A DNA stretch of 64,000 bases from Paragonimus westermani (lineage: Eukaryota > Platyhelminthes > Trematoda > Plagiorchiida > Troglotrematidae): positions 228,779 through 292,778 of the forward strand of contig QNGE01000270.1 of assembly GCA_008508345.1 (NCBI GenBank), written 5' to 3'. Positions 21,401 through 28,979 of the stretch are shown here, piece by piece. A program made the position numbers and the translations under genes. Below the pieces are notes generated by a model. The model did not search any database, was not told the DNA's origin, and saw only the letters and a program-made list of their open reading frames with translations. How positions within the stretch are numbered: position 1 is the first letter of the stretch; every line of letters starts with the position of its first letter.

Positions 21401-23811
21401 AACTGACGCCGCGATATTCCTTAAGTATTTGATTAACGAATAAAAATCAAACCACCATTAGAAGTGACAGTTGAGCAAATTTGATAATCACAACATCCGT
21501 GACCAATAATATTGAAATGTTGCACTTTTAACCTGCTGAATATTTACTGTGACTCAATGGGCTATATGTGAATTGCGTAAGATCAGGCTTCCAAAACACG
21601 GATGGCAGTATTAAGGGTAGTTGGGACTGCAAAACTGGGTGACTTTCGTCAACGGTCACTTGAAACTTTCAGGACGTAACCTCCCTAACCGTATATACAC
21701 CATAACGGATTAAGCAATTCTACACAAGGTGACTACATAGTGACTTTGAGGATGAATATCAGTACGCGTCATGAGTGAAATAAAGAAGAATCTCACCTGC
21801 AACAAACTGAGAAAGCTGCATCGTCTTGATGCTGGGCTTCTACCAAGTCGCGTACATTTTTAACCACATTATTCAAATCGGAATCTAAAATAAGGGTGGT
21901 CAGCGTAAAGCAAAGAACTGTACAACCTAGCAAGCCTGAGAGCCGTGATTCCAACACAAACGTGGACAATACACTCAAAAATTCAATGCCCACTGCACCA
22001 CCGGGATATCCCATTACTCTGTAGAAAGTGCATGGTAAAGTGAGCTTCTGCAAATAATATGACAACACAAATAAACGGGACACTTACTGTGCGAATTATT
22101 CGAAAACAACTGGAGGCTGCAAACTTGAAGGCAGCTTCAGAGGTTGGACATGCATGTTGGCTGTCGAAAAAATACCACACTGACCTAATTGCTTTTCCTA
22201 CCTCAATTCCCGATCGAGGAGTGCATCATCGAAAGATCGTAGAAGAAAGCGTAGCACAGTGATAAAATGTGTTTTGCGAGGTGTCTTGAAAAATGAACTA
22301 GCGAAACTTCGAAGGATTGCTACAGAAAGCTTACAGAAACATATCTGGAGTTGATGGAACGCCGGACTCTTCAAAATGGAAACGTAACAACTTTAGGTTG
22401 CGGCAAACTACGTGTGCATGCGTCATCACGAAAACGGCTGGAATGGAAGACACAAGGACATGGTTTTTGAAACAGACTGCCATAAAGGTATGGTGAGCCA
22501 CGTACTAATTATTTCCCACACATTCATGTTATGTATTATACACATCCCAACATTGTTGCATTCACACTAGTAAAGGGACTTTTTGAGTTACATGTCTTAC
22601 TAAATGTTAAGTAAAGCCTTTGACCTGAATAATTCGTTTTGATTCGAACTAATAAATTACTTTATATACAGCTATCAAAGCTTTCTCACGACCAAAATTA
22701 TTTGAGACGAACTCTGTTACCAAGCAATGGATCCATCGGCATCGACTTTTTGATATTGATCTTGCAAAAATTCAATAATTCAACCTGCACAAACTGAAAA
22801 TTTGCGCTGAATACTTTATCTAATTCGTACACTATAGCATCAAGGGGTACTCCGAAACTGCGGTAACCAAATTGGAAGCGTATGTACTTCCAAAAAGTAA
22901 AATTTCTGCACCACACTTACTCTCCACCTGTAACCAAAGAGGGGAGCGGACGATGAATCAATTTTCACATAAACCTCCCTAGAGATTGTAAATTCATGAT
23001 GTCATTGTACATCAGAACCGAGAGGACGTGAATTGATGCTGTCATCAGCAGCCGATCGTCAAAAGGGATTTGCCAGCGGTTTCTAGAGCAAAAAGCTCCA
23101 TATCTTGACTGCATTCGAGCAAGCGAGCTATTTGAGGGTAGCTCAGAACCAATCTCTCGTTTTCGACTGTCAGTGAAATACCATCACTTGCTTCTACAAT
23201 GGAAGAGTCCATTCATGCAACGAGACTCAATTCCCCTTTGAAAGATGACACATTTGTGTTAATTTCTAATACCCCACTATTTCTGAATCAGCAGCAGAAA
23301 CCCACAGTCCAAATGCCCTGCTGTAGATGTGTTCAGAACCTGTCGGGGTACGTCGTTTGCGAAGACGTACAAAATCCTCAAAGCAGTCTGCTTCGCCAGC
23401 TACTACAGCGTTATCTGCTAGAACTGCCTTCGATACAGTAGTCTGGCAGACACCGCTATTAAAATTGACGTAAACTGAGTGCCTATACAAGTTTGGTGAA
23501 CAACGACAGTGCTGAAAGCTATTTTCTGCGGTCTGTCATCCTAAGAAATAAGTGAAAAATTGTCCAAGTATGAAACAAAATCATAACGGCAGTTACATTA
23601 TTTGGCAACTACAGCTTTCTTTGACGCGCCATTTGTCTTTCTTCCACTTCCGAAGGAATAGTTTGCTTAACAATTGTAGCGTAATTGATTCACCGGATTG
23701 AGAGCGTTACATTCCTACTGCCTGATGGCTAACTACGTTGAGTGTGCATTGGTTCTCATGTATGGTCGCAGTTGATCGATACTATTTACACATGACTGGA
23801 CTTTCAGTCCA
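358..23811 (-). CDS. Large spliced host gene (at least 19 candidate exons), function unknown
   Basis: I do not recognise this protein. Nineteen short open segments on the minus strand are each bounded by an AG acceptor and a GT donor. Ten run from 23.8 to 14.8 kb, five from 12.96 to 10.4 kb and four from 8.3 to 0.36 kb. Within the first two runs every junction keeps the reading phase, as do the junctions 7282/1841 and 1369/429. Exons are missing between 14.76 and 12.96 kb, 10.43 and 8.34 kb, and 8.07 and 7.36 kb. Visible content, N to C: Glu/Lys/Leu-rich, coiled-coil-like stretches in exons 3-5, mixed globular sequence in exons 9-14, one hydrophobic probable membrane span in exon 15, a Ser/Pro-rich region in exons 16-18 and an acidic helix in exon 19. 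No promoter, start codon or poly(A) site was placed. Introns reach about 5 kb and are full of transposon debris. It could be two adjacent genes rather than one. Confidence 0.62.
430..1368. other. Intron between exons 18 and 19
   Basis: No coding homology was seen. A short block near 545-650 (cactcagtcggtgtggcacc and following) has the look of a dispersed repeat, but no second copy was found in the window. Confidence 0.3.
1369..1841 (-). CDS. Unknown gene, candidate exon 18 (473 bp), Ser-rich
   Basis: This is the largest unexplained open frame in the window that is not transposon-like. The acceptor is ...gataggatcttccag and the donor GTACGT. The 157 codons are rich in Ser, Pro and Arg, typical of a disordered cytoplasmic region. 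The frame stays open past the donor to a stop at 1289, so it could instead be a terminal exon; the donor was preferred because its phase joins exon 19. Confidence 0.55.
1880..1990 (+). pseudogene. RTE-like LINE reverse transcriptase scrap (YADD motif)
   Basis: A 37-codon open stretch reads YLTYADDIILLGN, the catalytic YADD motif of a LINE reverse transcriptase with its usual flanking hydrophobics. Homology fades on both sides. It lies in an intron on the opposite strand to the host gene. Nothing recognisable follows between about 2000 and 3400. Confidence 0.55.
3417..3863 (+). repeat. Left arm of a 447-bp inverted repeat
   Basis: This segment is the reverse complement of 6687-7133, same length, with a single mismatch noticed by eye (3450s, attacctattgg versus ...tactgg). 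The match starts and stops abruptly, with no shared sequence outside or inside the arms and no obvious target-site duplication. Each arm carries a 68-codon ORF (3505-3711 minus; 6839-7045 plus) with no recognised homology. Confidence 0.9.
3880..4985 (+). mobile_element. RTE-like LINE remnant: endonuclease joined to 3' tail, RT domain absent
   Basis: From 3880 to about 4560 the frame pieces read as an APE-type endonuclease of an RTE-like LINE: CRISETRIQD, then DMNAHVG, DNGGRLLQLCAE and the SDHTLV motif carrying the catalytic His. Two or three frames are needed. At 4705-4985 the sequence jumps to the LINE C-terminus: LGHVLRMSASRLPHCVLF, later RFPGLRPRD and AQWREC. The same terminal motifs occur in the LINE at 24.0-26.9 kb on the other strand. 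The whole reverse transcriptase (about 1.5 kb in a full copy) is missing between the two. Confidence 0.75.
5480..6346 (-). mobile_element. BEL/Pao integrase remnant
   Basis: The 175-codon ORF at 5819-6346 contains BEL/Pao integrase landmarks in order: KRFGCIFTCFSVTALCTEVT, SVNSWNQNRISCYLTE, HRGSTRGRLIRSIRQMF and NRQPLTHNP. After a stop the homology resumes at 5500-5760 with the C-terminal DLKIGDLVLVTG and SLWPKSIVE, in another frame. No Gag, protease, RT or LTR was found nearby. It sits inside the large inverted repeat. Confidence 0.75.
6687..7133 (-). repeat. Right arm of the 447-bp inverted repeat
   Basis: Partner of 3417-3863. The 2823-bp spacer (3864-6686) holds a deleted LINE on the plus strand and a BEL/Pao integrase remnant on the minus strand, so the unit is not a simple transposon with terminal repeats. 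Confidence 0.9.
7282..7356 (-). CDS. Unknown gene, candidate exon 17 (75 bp)
   Basis: The acceptor ...taactggatttcag and near-perfect donor CAG/GTGAGT enclose 24 codons including GEQDRTGRLKRSVDSYG. Its end phase joins exon 18 across a 5.4-kb intron that contains the whole 3417-7133 inverted repeat. Confidence 0.6.
8071..8340 (-). CDS. Unknown gene, candidate exon 16 (270 bp)
   Basis: A good pyrimidine tract precedes the acceptor (...tttcggcatttag) and the donor is ACA/GTAAGT. The 89 codons include RADAIRNVLLKSNDHVSTLL, then a Ser/Thr/Pro-rich tail. The phases (2 in, 1 out) do not join exons 15 or 17 directly, so an exon is missing on each side. Confidence 0.62.
8611..8850 (-). repeat. Diverged dispersed repeat, copy 1
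   Basis: Read on the minus strand this gives GWPSDGVVTKYKDPPLFYG, which resembles the minus-strand reading of 13.98-14.19 kb (GGQTATSYMVTKCEVP). Nucleotide similarity is low, perhaps 60% by eye. It lies just beyond the 3' end of the LINE above and might be part of its tail. Confidence 0.4.
8860..10140 (-). mobile_element. RTE-like LINE remnant (RT and C-terminal part)
   Basis: Reading down from 10.14 kb: the RT entry motif IPVFKKGARIRYGNHGSISL (9808-10092), then a 155-codon ORF (9182-9649) with LLFTFAIDDILGDLVEEC and EYAVDFVL, then SETWPVGNENIGKLDHRC near 8.95-9.1 kb. The catalytic YADD has become YAVD, and stops and frameshifts separate the blocks. The 5' end with the endonuclease is missing. 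It lies in the intron between exons 15 and 16. Confidence 0.75.
10431..10515 (-). CDS. Unknown gene, candidate exon 15 (85 bp), probable membrane span
   Basis: The donor is GGA/GTAAGT; the acceptor ...aaaatgaaacag is weak. Its 28 codons include the hydrophobic run FLYSRIILGSLSVIACGLLG, the only membrane-like segment seen in the gene. It ends in phase 0. Confidence 0.5.
11441..11764 (-). CDS. Unknown gene, candidate exon 14 (324 bp)
   Basis: The acceptor ...gcatgatcctccag and donor GTGAGT enclose 107 whole codons. It opens with LFHCFDSLFATASRLLNL, passes a Ser/Thr-rich stretch and ends in a helix-like LDDLVKEMQSSIASQQ. The open frame extends to the acceptor, upstream of the first methionine. 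Confidence 0.68.
11920..11960 (-). CDS. Unknown gene, candidate exon 13 (41 bp)
   Basis: The acceptor ...ccacttttgtttaaacag is excellent and the donor is CAG/GTATGG. Thirteen codons, CDSIREGEEVNLH, plus two bases complete a codon with exon 14. Confidence 0.65.
12189..12319 (-). CDS. Unknown gene, candidate exon 12 (131 bp)
   Basis: The acceptor ...gtggcttgcaag and donor GAG/GTAAAA enclose 43 codons after two split bases, including NIIYITNPSICWEFGITLET. A stop in this frame just upstream supports the left boundary. It ends in phase 0. Confidence 0.55.
12858..12959 (-). CDS. Unknown gene, candidate exon 11 (102 bp)
   Basis: This frame has a stop just before the acceptor, so the exon begins after one of the AG dinucleotides in a GAG repeat; the choice shifts the start by multiples of three only. 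The 33 codons include GESYFYQLHYYTVDKPAY. The donor GTTAGG is weak. The phase fits exon 12. Confidence 0.48.
13000..13984. other. Unresolved intron region
   Basis: Between exons 10 and 11. A possible exon at about 13.26-13.30 kb (acceptor ...tcctttcttgag, donor GTAGTC) could fill part of the gap, but two phases are open. Nothing else is recognised. Confidence 0.25.
13985..14450 (-). repeat. Diverged dispersed repeat, copy 2, with ORF
   Basis: Related to 8611-8850 over 13985-14190. The adjoining 105-codon minus ORF (14182-14499) with HVCAQDDRNSSQSGPPGLHS looks like an exon (good acceptor at 14.35 kb), but it is contiguous with the repeat, so I treat it as repeat sequence. Confidence 0.4.
14764..14943 (-). 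CDS. Unknown gene, candidate exon 10 (180 bp)
   Basis: The acceptor ...gctcttccattctcaag and donor AAC/GTAAGT enclose exactly 60 codons in phase 0 at both ends, including LLADHSSVIQPQLSAVLQ. This is a strong call. The next exon downstream was not resolved. Confidence 0.68.
15980..16058 (-). CDS. Unknown gene, candidate exon 9 (79 bp)
   Basis: One of the clearest exons: acceptor ...tttgtttcgttcag and perfect donor CAG/GTAAGT. One split base plus 26 codons, including LTYIGGPTDTFQTYQEL. The other frames contain stops or do not fit exon 10. Confidence 0.7.
16278..16345 (-). CDS. Unknown gene, candidate exon 8 (68 bp)
   Basis: The acceptor ...gagatgatttag and donor GTATGT enclose 22 codons plus two bases, including IVDDRTLLYRVTFAVGSV. 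It starts in phase 0 and its trailing two bases complete a codon with exon 9. Confidence 0.45.
16690..17045 (+). repeat. Two-unit imperfect tandem repeat, period about 175 bp
   Basis: Motifs recur about 175 bases apart: attccaacac/attccaacat, ccggatgagtcatcg/ccggacgagtcatcg and cggaccaacgggcga/cggaccaacaggcga. The region is purine-rich and GC-richer than its surroundings and is open in several frames. It lies in an intron of the host gene. Confidence 0.65.
17302..17337 (-). CDS. Unknown gene, candidate exon 7 (36 bp)
   Basis: The acceptor ...atatcacattag and donor AAG/GTACGA enclose 12 codons, TLFAETSSSWVK, in phase 0 at both ends. A short exon could arise by chance; the phase fit is the main support. 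Confidence 0.4.
17567..17591 (-). CDS. Unknown gene, candidate microexon 6 (25 bp)
   Basis: A strong acceptor (...ccttgtgctctttag) and a GTAAGT donor enclose only 25 bases, giving HLLENPGF after one split base. The phase bridges exons 5 and 7 exactly. The size is unusual, though microexons are well known in flatworms. Confidence 0.45.
17600..20980. other. Long intron between exons 5 and 6
   Basis: 3.4 kb with only short chance ORFs. No transposon domain, RNA gene or repeat was recognised. Confidence 0.35.
20992..21102 (-). CDS. Unknown gene, candidate exon 5 (111 bp)
   Basis: The donor is GTAAGT; the acceptor ...gaattcacag is modest. The 36 whole codons include LKSLIAKRDAQLAAANE and look like an amphipathic helix. 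It starts with one base of a split codon and ends with two. Confidence 0.6.
21797..21884 (-). CDS. Unknown gene, candidate exon 4 (88 bp)
   Basis: The acceptor ...acccttattttag and the consensus donor CAG/GTGAGA enclose 28 whole codons including NNVVKNVRDLVEAQ, a coiled-coil-like stretch. Both split codons fit exons 3 and 5. Confidence 0.6.
22721..22886 (-). CDS. Unknown gene, candidate exon 3 (166 bp)
   Basis: The acceptor ...actttttggaag and donor G/GTAACA enclose 55 codons plus one base, including FGVPLDAIVYELDKVF. An alternative acceptor lies 19 bases upstream; this one was chosen because it keeps phase with exon 2. The open frame runs on upstream, so the left edge is uncertain. Confidence 0.45.
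23371..23455 (-). CDS. Unknown gene, candidate exon 2 (85 bp)
   Basis: The acceptor ends in ...caattttaatag and the donor is GTACGT. One split base plus 28 codons, including ADNAVVAGEADCFEDF, ends in phase 0. Only this frame stays open. Confidence 0.5.
23737..23811 (-). CDS. Unknown gene, candidate exon 1 (75 bp)
   Basis: The acceptor is ...tgctttcag and the donor GTAGTT is the weakest of the set. It starts one base into a codon and ends two bases into one; 24 whole codons read through SIDQLRPYMRTNAHS. The phase fits exon 2. Upstream exons were not found. Confidence 0.45.
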
Positions 23812-23999
23812 CTGAAAGCAAGCCACCACGACGGTGCATAAGAAACAATCATAGGACCCACAGAAAGTGATCCGCTAGTGCGGTTATATGATACATTCAA
23901 TACGTAAAAGCCACGAGGAATGGCAAACGTGTAGCAGTGTGAGAAGAAAATTAATGGGTAGGGCGAAGGAATAAAAGGCTAGAACGATGCATACGGAGA

Positions 24000-26900
24000 C
24001 TCACAACACGGGCGCCATTGACTCCTGCTCTTCGCCATATCAGACAACGTCCTCAACCAGAGGTGTTCAGTGTTCTTCGGACTCCAGCCAGAAAGTCAGG
24101 AACGCCCTACCGAAGCAAGCTTCAGAGTGAATGCATTCATATCTTGAATCCAAATCATGCCCTGCCCATCAGGCTGGTGCTTCCTGCCTAAATCACAACC
24201 CACAAACAAGGCACGATGTGGCAGACGGTGGGTTGATATTCATAAGATGTGACTAAGCCAACGAAACCTGCGAGGCGAAATCAGCACGCTTAAGGACCAA
24301 CAGTCTATCCGCCCAAAAATACGTTGGTGAACATCGTCACTGATGACACAATGCTCCCACCACATGCCGCTAATGATTAAGAAAAGCTGATGATCGAAAA
24401 CGGATAATCTATTAACATTCTCCGCGTGGATGGATCAGGTTTCGCAGTCGTACAATAGAACTGCTCTTACAGTGACACTGTACATTCGATCTTCCAGAGA
24501 TAAACTGAAATCATGCCGATGCCACAGATGTTGTAAGTTGCTGAACGCTATCTACCCCTTTGCTGTGCAACTTGTGGTCTCATCAGACAATCCACCAGCC
24601 CTGATGCAGCACCCAATCTACATAAAATTCTCGACACTTCCAACCGCTCACCACCAAGGATGAGAGCAGGCATAGTCTTGCCAATCTTGCAACAGCACCT
24701 TGCACTGAGTAGGTGCAAAGGTCATATCAGACCGACGAACTGTAGCCTCTAGTTTGCCTAAGATGTATGGGCTTCCTGTGAGCCCTCACGGATTAGGTCA
24801 GTGTAGTCTTCATACTTTATGTCTCGGAATCTAGTGCCTGGAATCAGATTCAAATTATCATATTCACAGTCCATCGGGGCACACTCCAGGATCTCGTCCA
24901 CTGTAATGTCGAGTAGGAAGAGGAAAGCTGGAAAATCTTGTCACACCTTACTCGAGATGCTACAGGTCCGTGATGTGCTGCCATAAGCCCTAACGAAGGC
25001 TGATAGTAAATTGCTTTCAGGATGTTCACCCACTTCTCAGACACACCCTTCCTCAACACAGTCCCAGAGTACAGCTCTGTCAACTGAACCAAAGGCTCTT
25101 CTGTTGTCCAAAAAGAAAAACGTTGGTCCTCTATATGCATGGCGGAGTTCAAGCATCTGAGGAAGTGTGAAAATGTGATCAATGGGGCCACGGCCAGGAC
25201 GAAACCTAGCTTGCTCTTCGTGGATGTGTTTCTCGCGCGTTTCGTTTACACTACGAAATACAGTGGTCGTGAATAATTTCGACGTAATAGAGACTAGGCT
25301 TAACCATCGGCGATTTGCACACAAAGCGCATGAGCCTTTTTCGAAAACGGAGATGTTAGCCAAAATCCAGTCATTCGGAACAGCTTCACTAACCCAGAGC
25401 CGTCAACTTGAAGGTTGGACCATTAGCTAAAAAAGCAGGAGGAAGTTAGTCTAAACCATGTGGCTTGTGACTTTACAAAAATTTGACCTCGAGAGAGACT
25501 TCCGTTTCTGGGGACGAAGAAACATCAACTGACCAACGAGTACAAGCAGAACCTGAAGACACACTCAATGGCGCGGGTGGCCATTCAAACTGCTGTTGAA
25601 TGTGCTCAGCCCAGCGTCCCAAACGTCATTGAGGTTTATGGATAGGCTCGCTATTGGCCTCGCAGATTACTTCGCTCGTACCTGGCTTCCTGCCACTAGT
25701 TGCTCGGATGAGATGGAAAAGCTTCCGAGAGTACTCGGTAGCATCGGTCTGTCTTATCTCGATAGCGCGTTGTCTACCACGCCTCGCGATCCTCTCGTAG
25801 TTGATTCCGGAGTGCTAGACGAGTAGCCTTGTGGGTTGAGTTGCACTCAATGCTGGATGGAATATTTCGGCGAGCGTCAAAAATTTATAGGGATGGCATA
25901 GACCCAGCGACTGACAGTTGAATGAACGGTAGGACCACACGAGGCAACACCGCATTTATGCACTGCACCCCGTATGTGTACCCAATATGCTACAATGTCA
26001 CTTGGTGGGTCAGGACAAACTAGAGGCAAGCATGCACTGGTAAGCGTAAGGCACCGGTGTCCGTAGTACTTTAGATATGTCAATTTGCAGTTGACGACGA
26101 AGCGGTCTCCCGTCTAAGCGCAAAGCGAAATTGGCACATAGCAATGCACGATCGAAATCCATACAGGCGTTCCCGATGAACTTACAATCTTGGAAACAGC
26201 CACGGCACCGATAGCTGATGTGGTCAATCTGTGTCCACAATTGACCCGGCCGCCAAGCGGAGCATTGACGTCTAGAACGTCGAAAACTAGCACTTCCCAG
26301 GAATAGACCAATATCAGCATAGAGATGTAGCAAACGTTCACGGTTATTTGTTCGGTGAGTACCGTAAGAGTGTGGGCCACTGATGCCACGCTCGTCGGCG
26401 CTTAACCCACTTACTTGATCATTGATGTCTTTAGCCAGTACTACAGTATCCGTGCGAGGCGCGGTGCGTACAAAGCTGGTGAGCTGATTACAAGTCATCT
26501 TTGACTGCGTCAGGACTGCAGTCTGTGGCGGCATACACTGTAACAACAAATAGCGTTTTTGATGGGCGCTTCTCGATGTTTTAACCGTATCTTTGAGTTT
26601 GATGGCGCCAAGGCGGCTGTTGATAGACATCCGGTCAACCAGCGTCTTCTCTGTGTATGTGCTCAGGACAATTCTAACACCAGCTTGGCCAATAGTTTGA
26701 GCCGCAGGGTCTCCAGATAACTGTACATTGTACCCACATGGTGAAGCGACTGACAGATATTGGAGATACAGCACTGAGCTAGAATCCTGAAGCTGTGTTT
26801 CAGCCAGATAACAGGTATCGATAACGAGGGTCTTCAAATTACGTACAAGAGCTCTCTGCCGACCTATTTGCATAGGTGTTCAAACCTTAAAGAGGGCACG
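24000..26900 (-). mobile_element. Near full-length degenerate RTE-like LINE
   Basis: The endonuclease is in the 287-codon ORF 26010-26873: AETQLQDSS, ALRLGAIKL-like core, DINDQVSGL, WTQIDHISYRCRG and FDRALL. RT follows at 24850-25363 with HIHEEQARFRPGRGPIDHIF and RRAFGSVDRAVLW. The polymerase site expected as YADD reads YEDYTDLI, so it is dead. FAPTQCKVLLQDWQ (near 24.7 kb), VRAVLLYDCET (24.45 kb) and a C-terminal RFRWLSHIL...TLSDMAKSRSQWRPC (24.0-24.25 kb) complete the family order. Stops and frameshifts are frequent. The copy at 3880-4985 belongs to the same family. Confidence 0.82.
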
Positions 26901-27239
26901 CTTAAATGGTGTTCAGAGGACGAGCGAGGGCTTGTATCCCTCAGGTAGAGGAACGCTGGTGTTTGACGCACTATCACCCTGGCTATGACTTCTGTTGCGA
27001 GTGACAAGTGAGGTAAGTGTCTGGTGTGTGCGTGAAAGCTGGACTGTGGGTCACAAAAGCAGAGAAAATGAGACAAAATGGATAGGTGCGGTAAAATGTG
27101 ACATGGGGACAAAGTCGGCTGCCGACACGTCGGCCAGAGTTGTGATACGATGACATGACAAAATCCATAATTGATGTACCTCTGAGTTCACAACTGTGCG
27201 AACAGAACAATTCTCACTTTCCCGGGCCGAAGAGGGGGA

Positions 27240-27854
27240 TTAGCTTGATAGACTCCATCGGAAACCTTTAGCACAAAACGAATCTACCCCATGAGGCATC
27301 GGGGAGAAGCAAAGAGTCCGTGGTTCGTTGGGAGCAGAGGACCAGTAGTGGTTCGGTTCATATGCCTTTCGGATGAAGTCCATCCACCCAGGATGCCCAA
27401 TGCACCCTGCAGAAGGTTGTGACAGAAACAGCACAGCAATCCGAGGATTTACCAGTGAAGACGGATCTGATGTGGTAGATCCGTCCAGCCAGGGAGTCCA
27501 AAAACGACGGGGCTGTCGAGGTGTATGCCTTCTGTTTCTGTGGACCGGTGACCAGATTGGTTCATACACCCTTCGAATGGAGTCCAGCCATTCAAGGTAC
27601 TCGGCACACATTGCGTACCCGTTGAGGCCGGTGACCACTGAGGTGATTCGCACGCCTTCGTCAGGGGTTGTACATAGTTGGCGGAGTCTGAAGATGTCAG
27701 TACAACATACGGACAGCACGCCACACGAACGGCATTTTTTCCGAGGGAACCCGCCTGATCCCGATGGGGCACCTGAAACCCTTTTTTGAGGGGGTAACAT
27801 ACGCCATATTGTAGTACCGTCAGGGCTTATTTGGCACTTAATAGGGCCCGACAA
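27240..27854 (-). other. 204-codon ORF with an internal duplication, unknown
   Basis: Open on the minus strand for 204 codons and also open for 138 codons on the plus strand. Two segments about 211 bases apart are related: the minus reading contains LEWLDSIRRVYEP and later GWMDFIRKAYEP. It lies just upstream of the minus-strand LINE and could be its 5' region or an unrelated repeat. No domain is recognised. Confidence 0.35.
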
Positions 27855-28029
27855 CCAACCGTGAATCCACTACACCCTAGTGGCAATGCCGCTCATTGTC
27901 CGCGACTGTGTATTCGCCGGGAGAACCGCGCCTATTTCGAAGTTATGCCTCACGTTGAAGGTTGTTACTCAATCCGCAACTTCGAGACTAGCCCGGTGAC
28001 GTTCAGCTAGCCTGCCCGTTTACCAGGGT

Positions 28030-28530
28030 ATCCGTTGACGCTACAAGAGCAACTCGTTTTCTATGAAGTTCTCCGCACAACGCTGGTAGACATTGAAAAG
28101 ATCCCTAACGATAGGCCCCTAATTAGACAGGTGGATGATCTTGATGATCAATACGTTCTCAAGTTGACGAAATTACTCCTGACAAAGGACATTTCATTTA
28201 TCCCGACTCCACACGCCATGAGCGAGGACCGTTGTAACCGACGATAGCGATAGGCCACATGTCTTACGGATGTGTTCTGGCGAAAGTGGATACGGTCCTA
28301 TCTGCCCACATTACAGATGATCCACCGTTGGTCAGTGGTGAAGCCCAACCTTTCGAAAGGCGACCTCGTGCTACTGGTTGATGTGGGTAAACCCAGAAGA
28401 CCTTGACCGGAAGCAGTTATCGTAGAATTCACAGGAAGCGAAGACGATCTGGTGAGGGACGCCGTTGTACGAACAGCCAGTGAGATTACTCGAAGAGATA
28501 TTCAGCACCTGTGCAAACTTGTAGAAGACA
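28030..28530 (+). mobile_element. BEL/Pao integrase C-terminal remnant
   Basis: ORF 28035-28247 reads IPNDRPLIRQVDDLDDQ, the conserved (I/L)NDRPLT region of BEL/Pao integrases. After a frameshift, TDVFWRKWIRSYLP, SKGDLVLLVDVGKPRRP and DLVRDAVVRTASEI follow in family order. Upstream integrase catalytic parts are not visible. It is a separate copy from the one at 5.5-6.3 kb and on the opposite strand. Confidence 0.75.
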
Positions 28531-28559
28531 TGATGTTACTGGAACGTGTAAACGAGAAG

Positions 28560-28970
28560 TTAACCGCGTTTGCCGTACTGCATCATTCTCAATCCTCGTG
28601 AGAGCGTGGCTTTCGTTGGCATGTCTGTTTGCTTCTTCCTCGTCCCATTTGACCAGTTCTCTTACCAACTGTAACTGAGTTGACCACATTATTTCATTAT
28701 CACCTGACGCTACATATCTGTGGACTGTCTTCCTCGAATTAACTACTTTGAATGTACATTTATTATCATCCATGATTTCAGTTGACTGGTGTTATTCATT
28801 ACAAAACCATCACGAGTTGACCACGACAGTCTTTTGTCCTTGATGGATCTCGGATGCAGGAATTCCGGCAGAACATTTGTCGAATCAATTTGTAAGCCTA
28901 GCAGTGGCCTACGACTACCATTCCTTCAGTTGGAGGCTTATTCTAATAATTAAACACTATAAGGACAAAA
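28560..28970. other. Unassigned stretch
   Basis: Contains a 95-codon minus ORF (28486-28773) with an acidic helix-like region (WDEEEANRHANESH). No homology is recognised. Confidence 0.25.
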
Positions 28971-28979
28971 ATTGTCCCC

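Noticed and set aside
21793..22083. 96-codon minus ORF with a hydrophobic run, at first suggestive of a tetraspanin
   Set aside because: The hydrophobic part lies upstream of a better acceptor for exon 4; the tetraspanin signature Cys motifs are absent.
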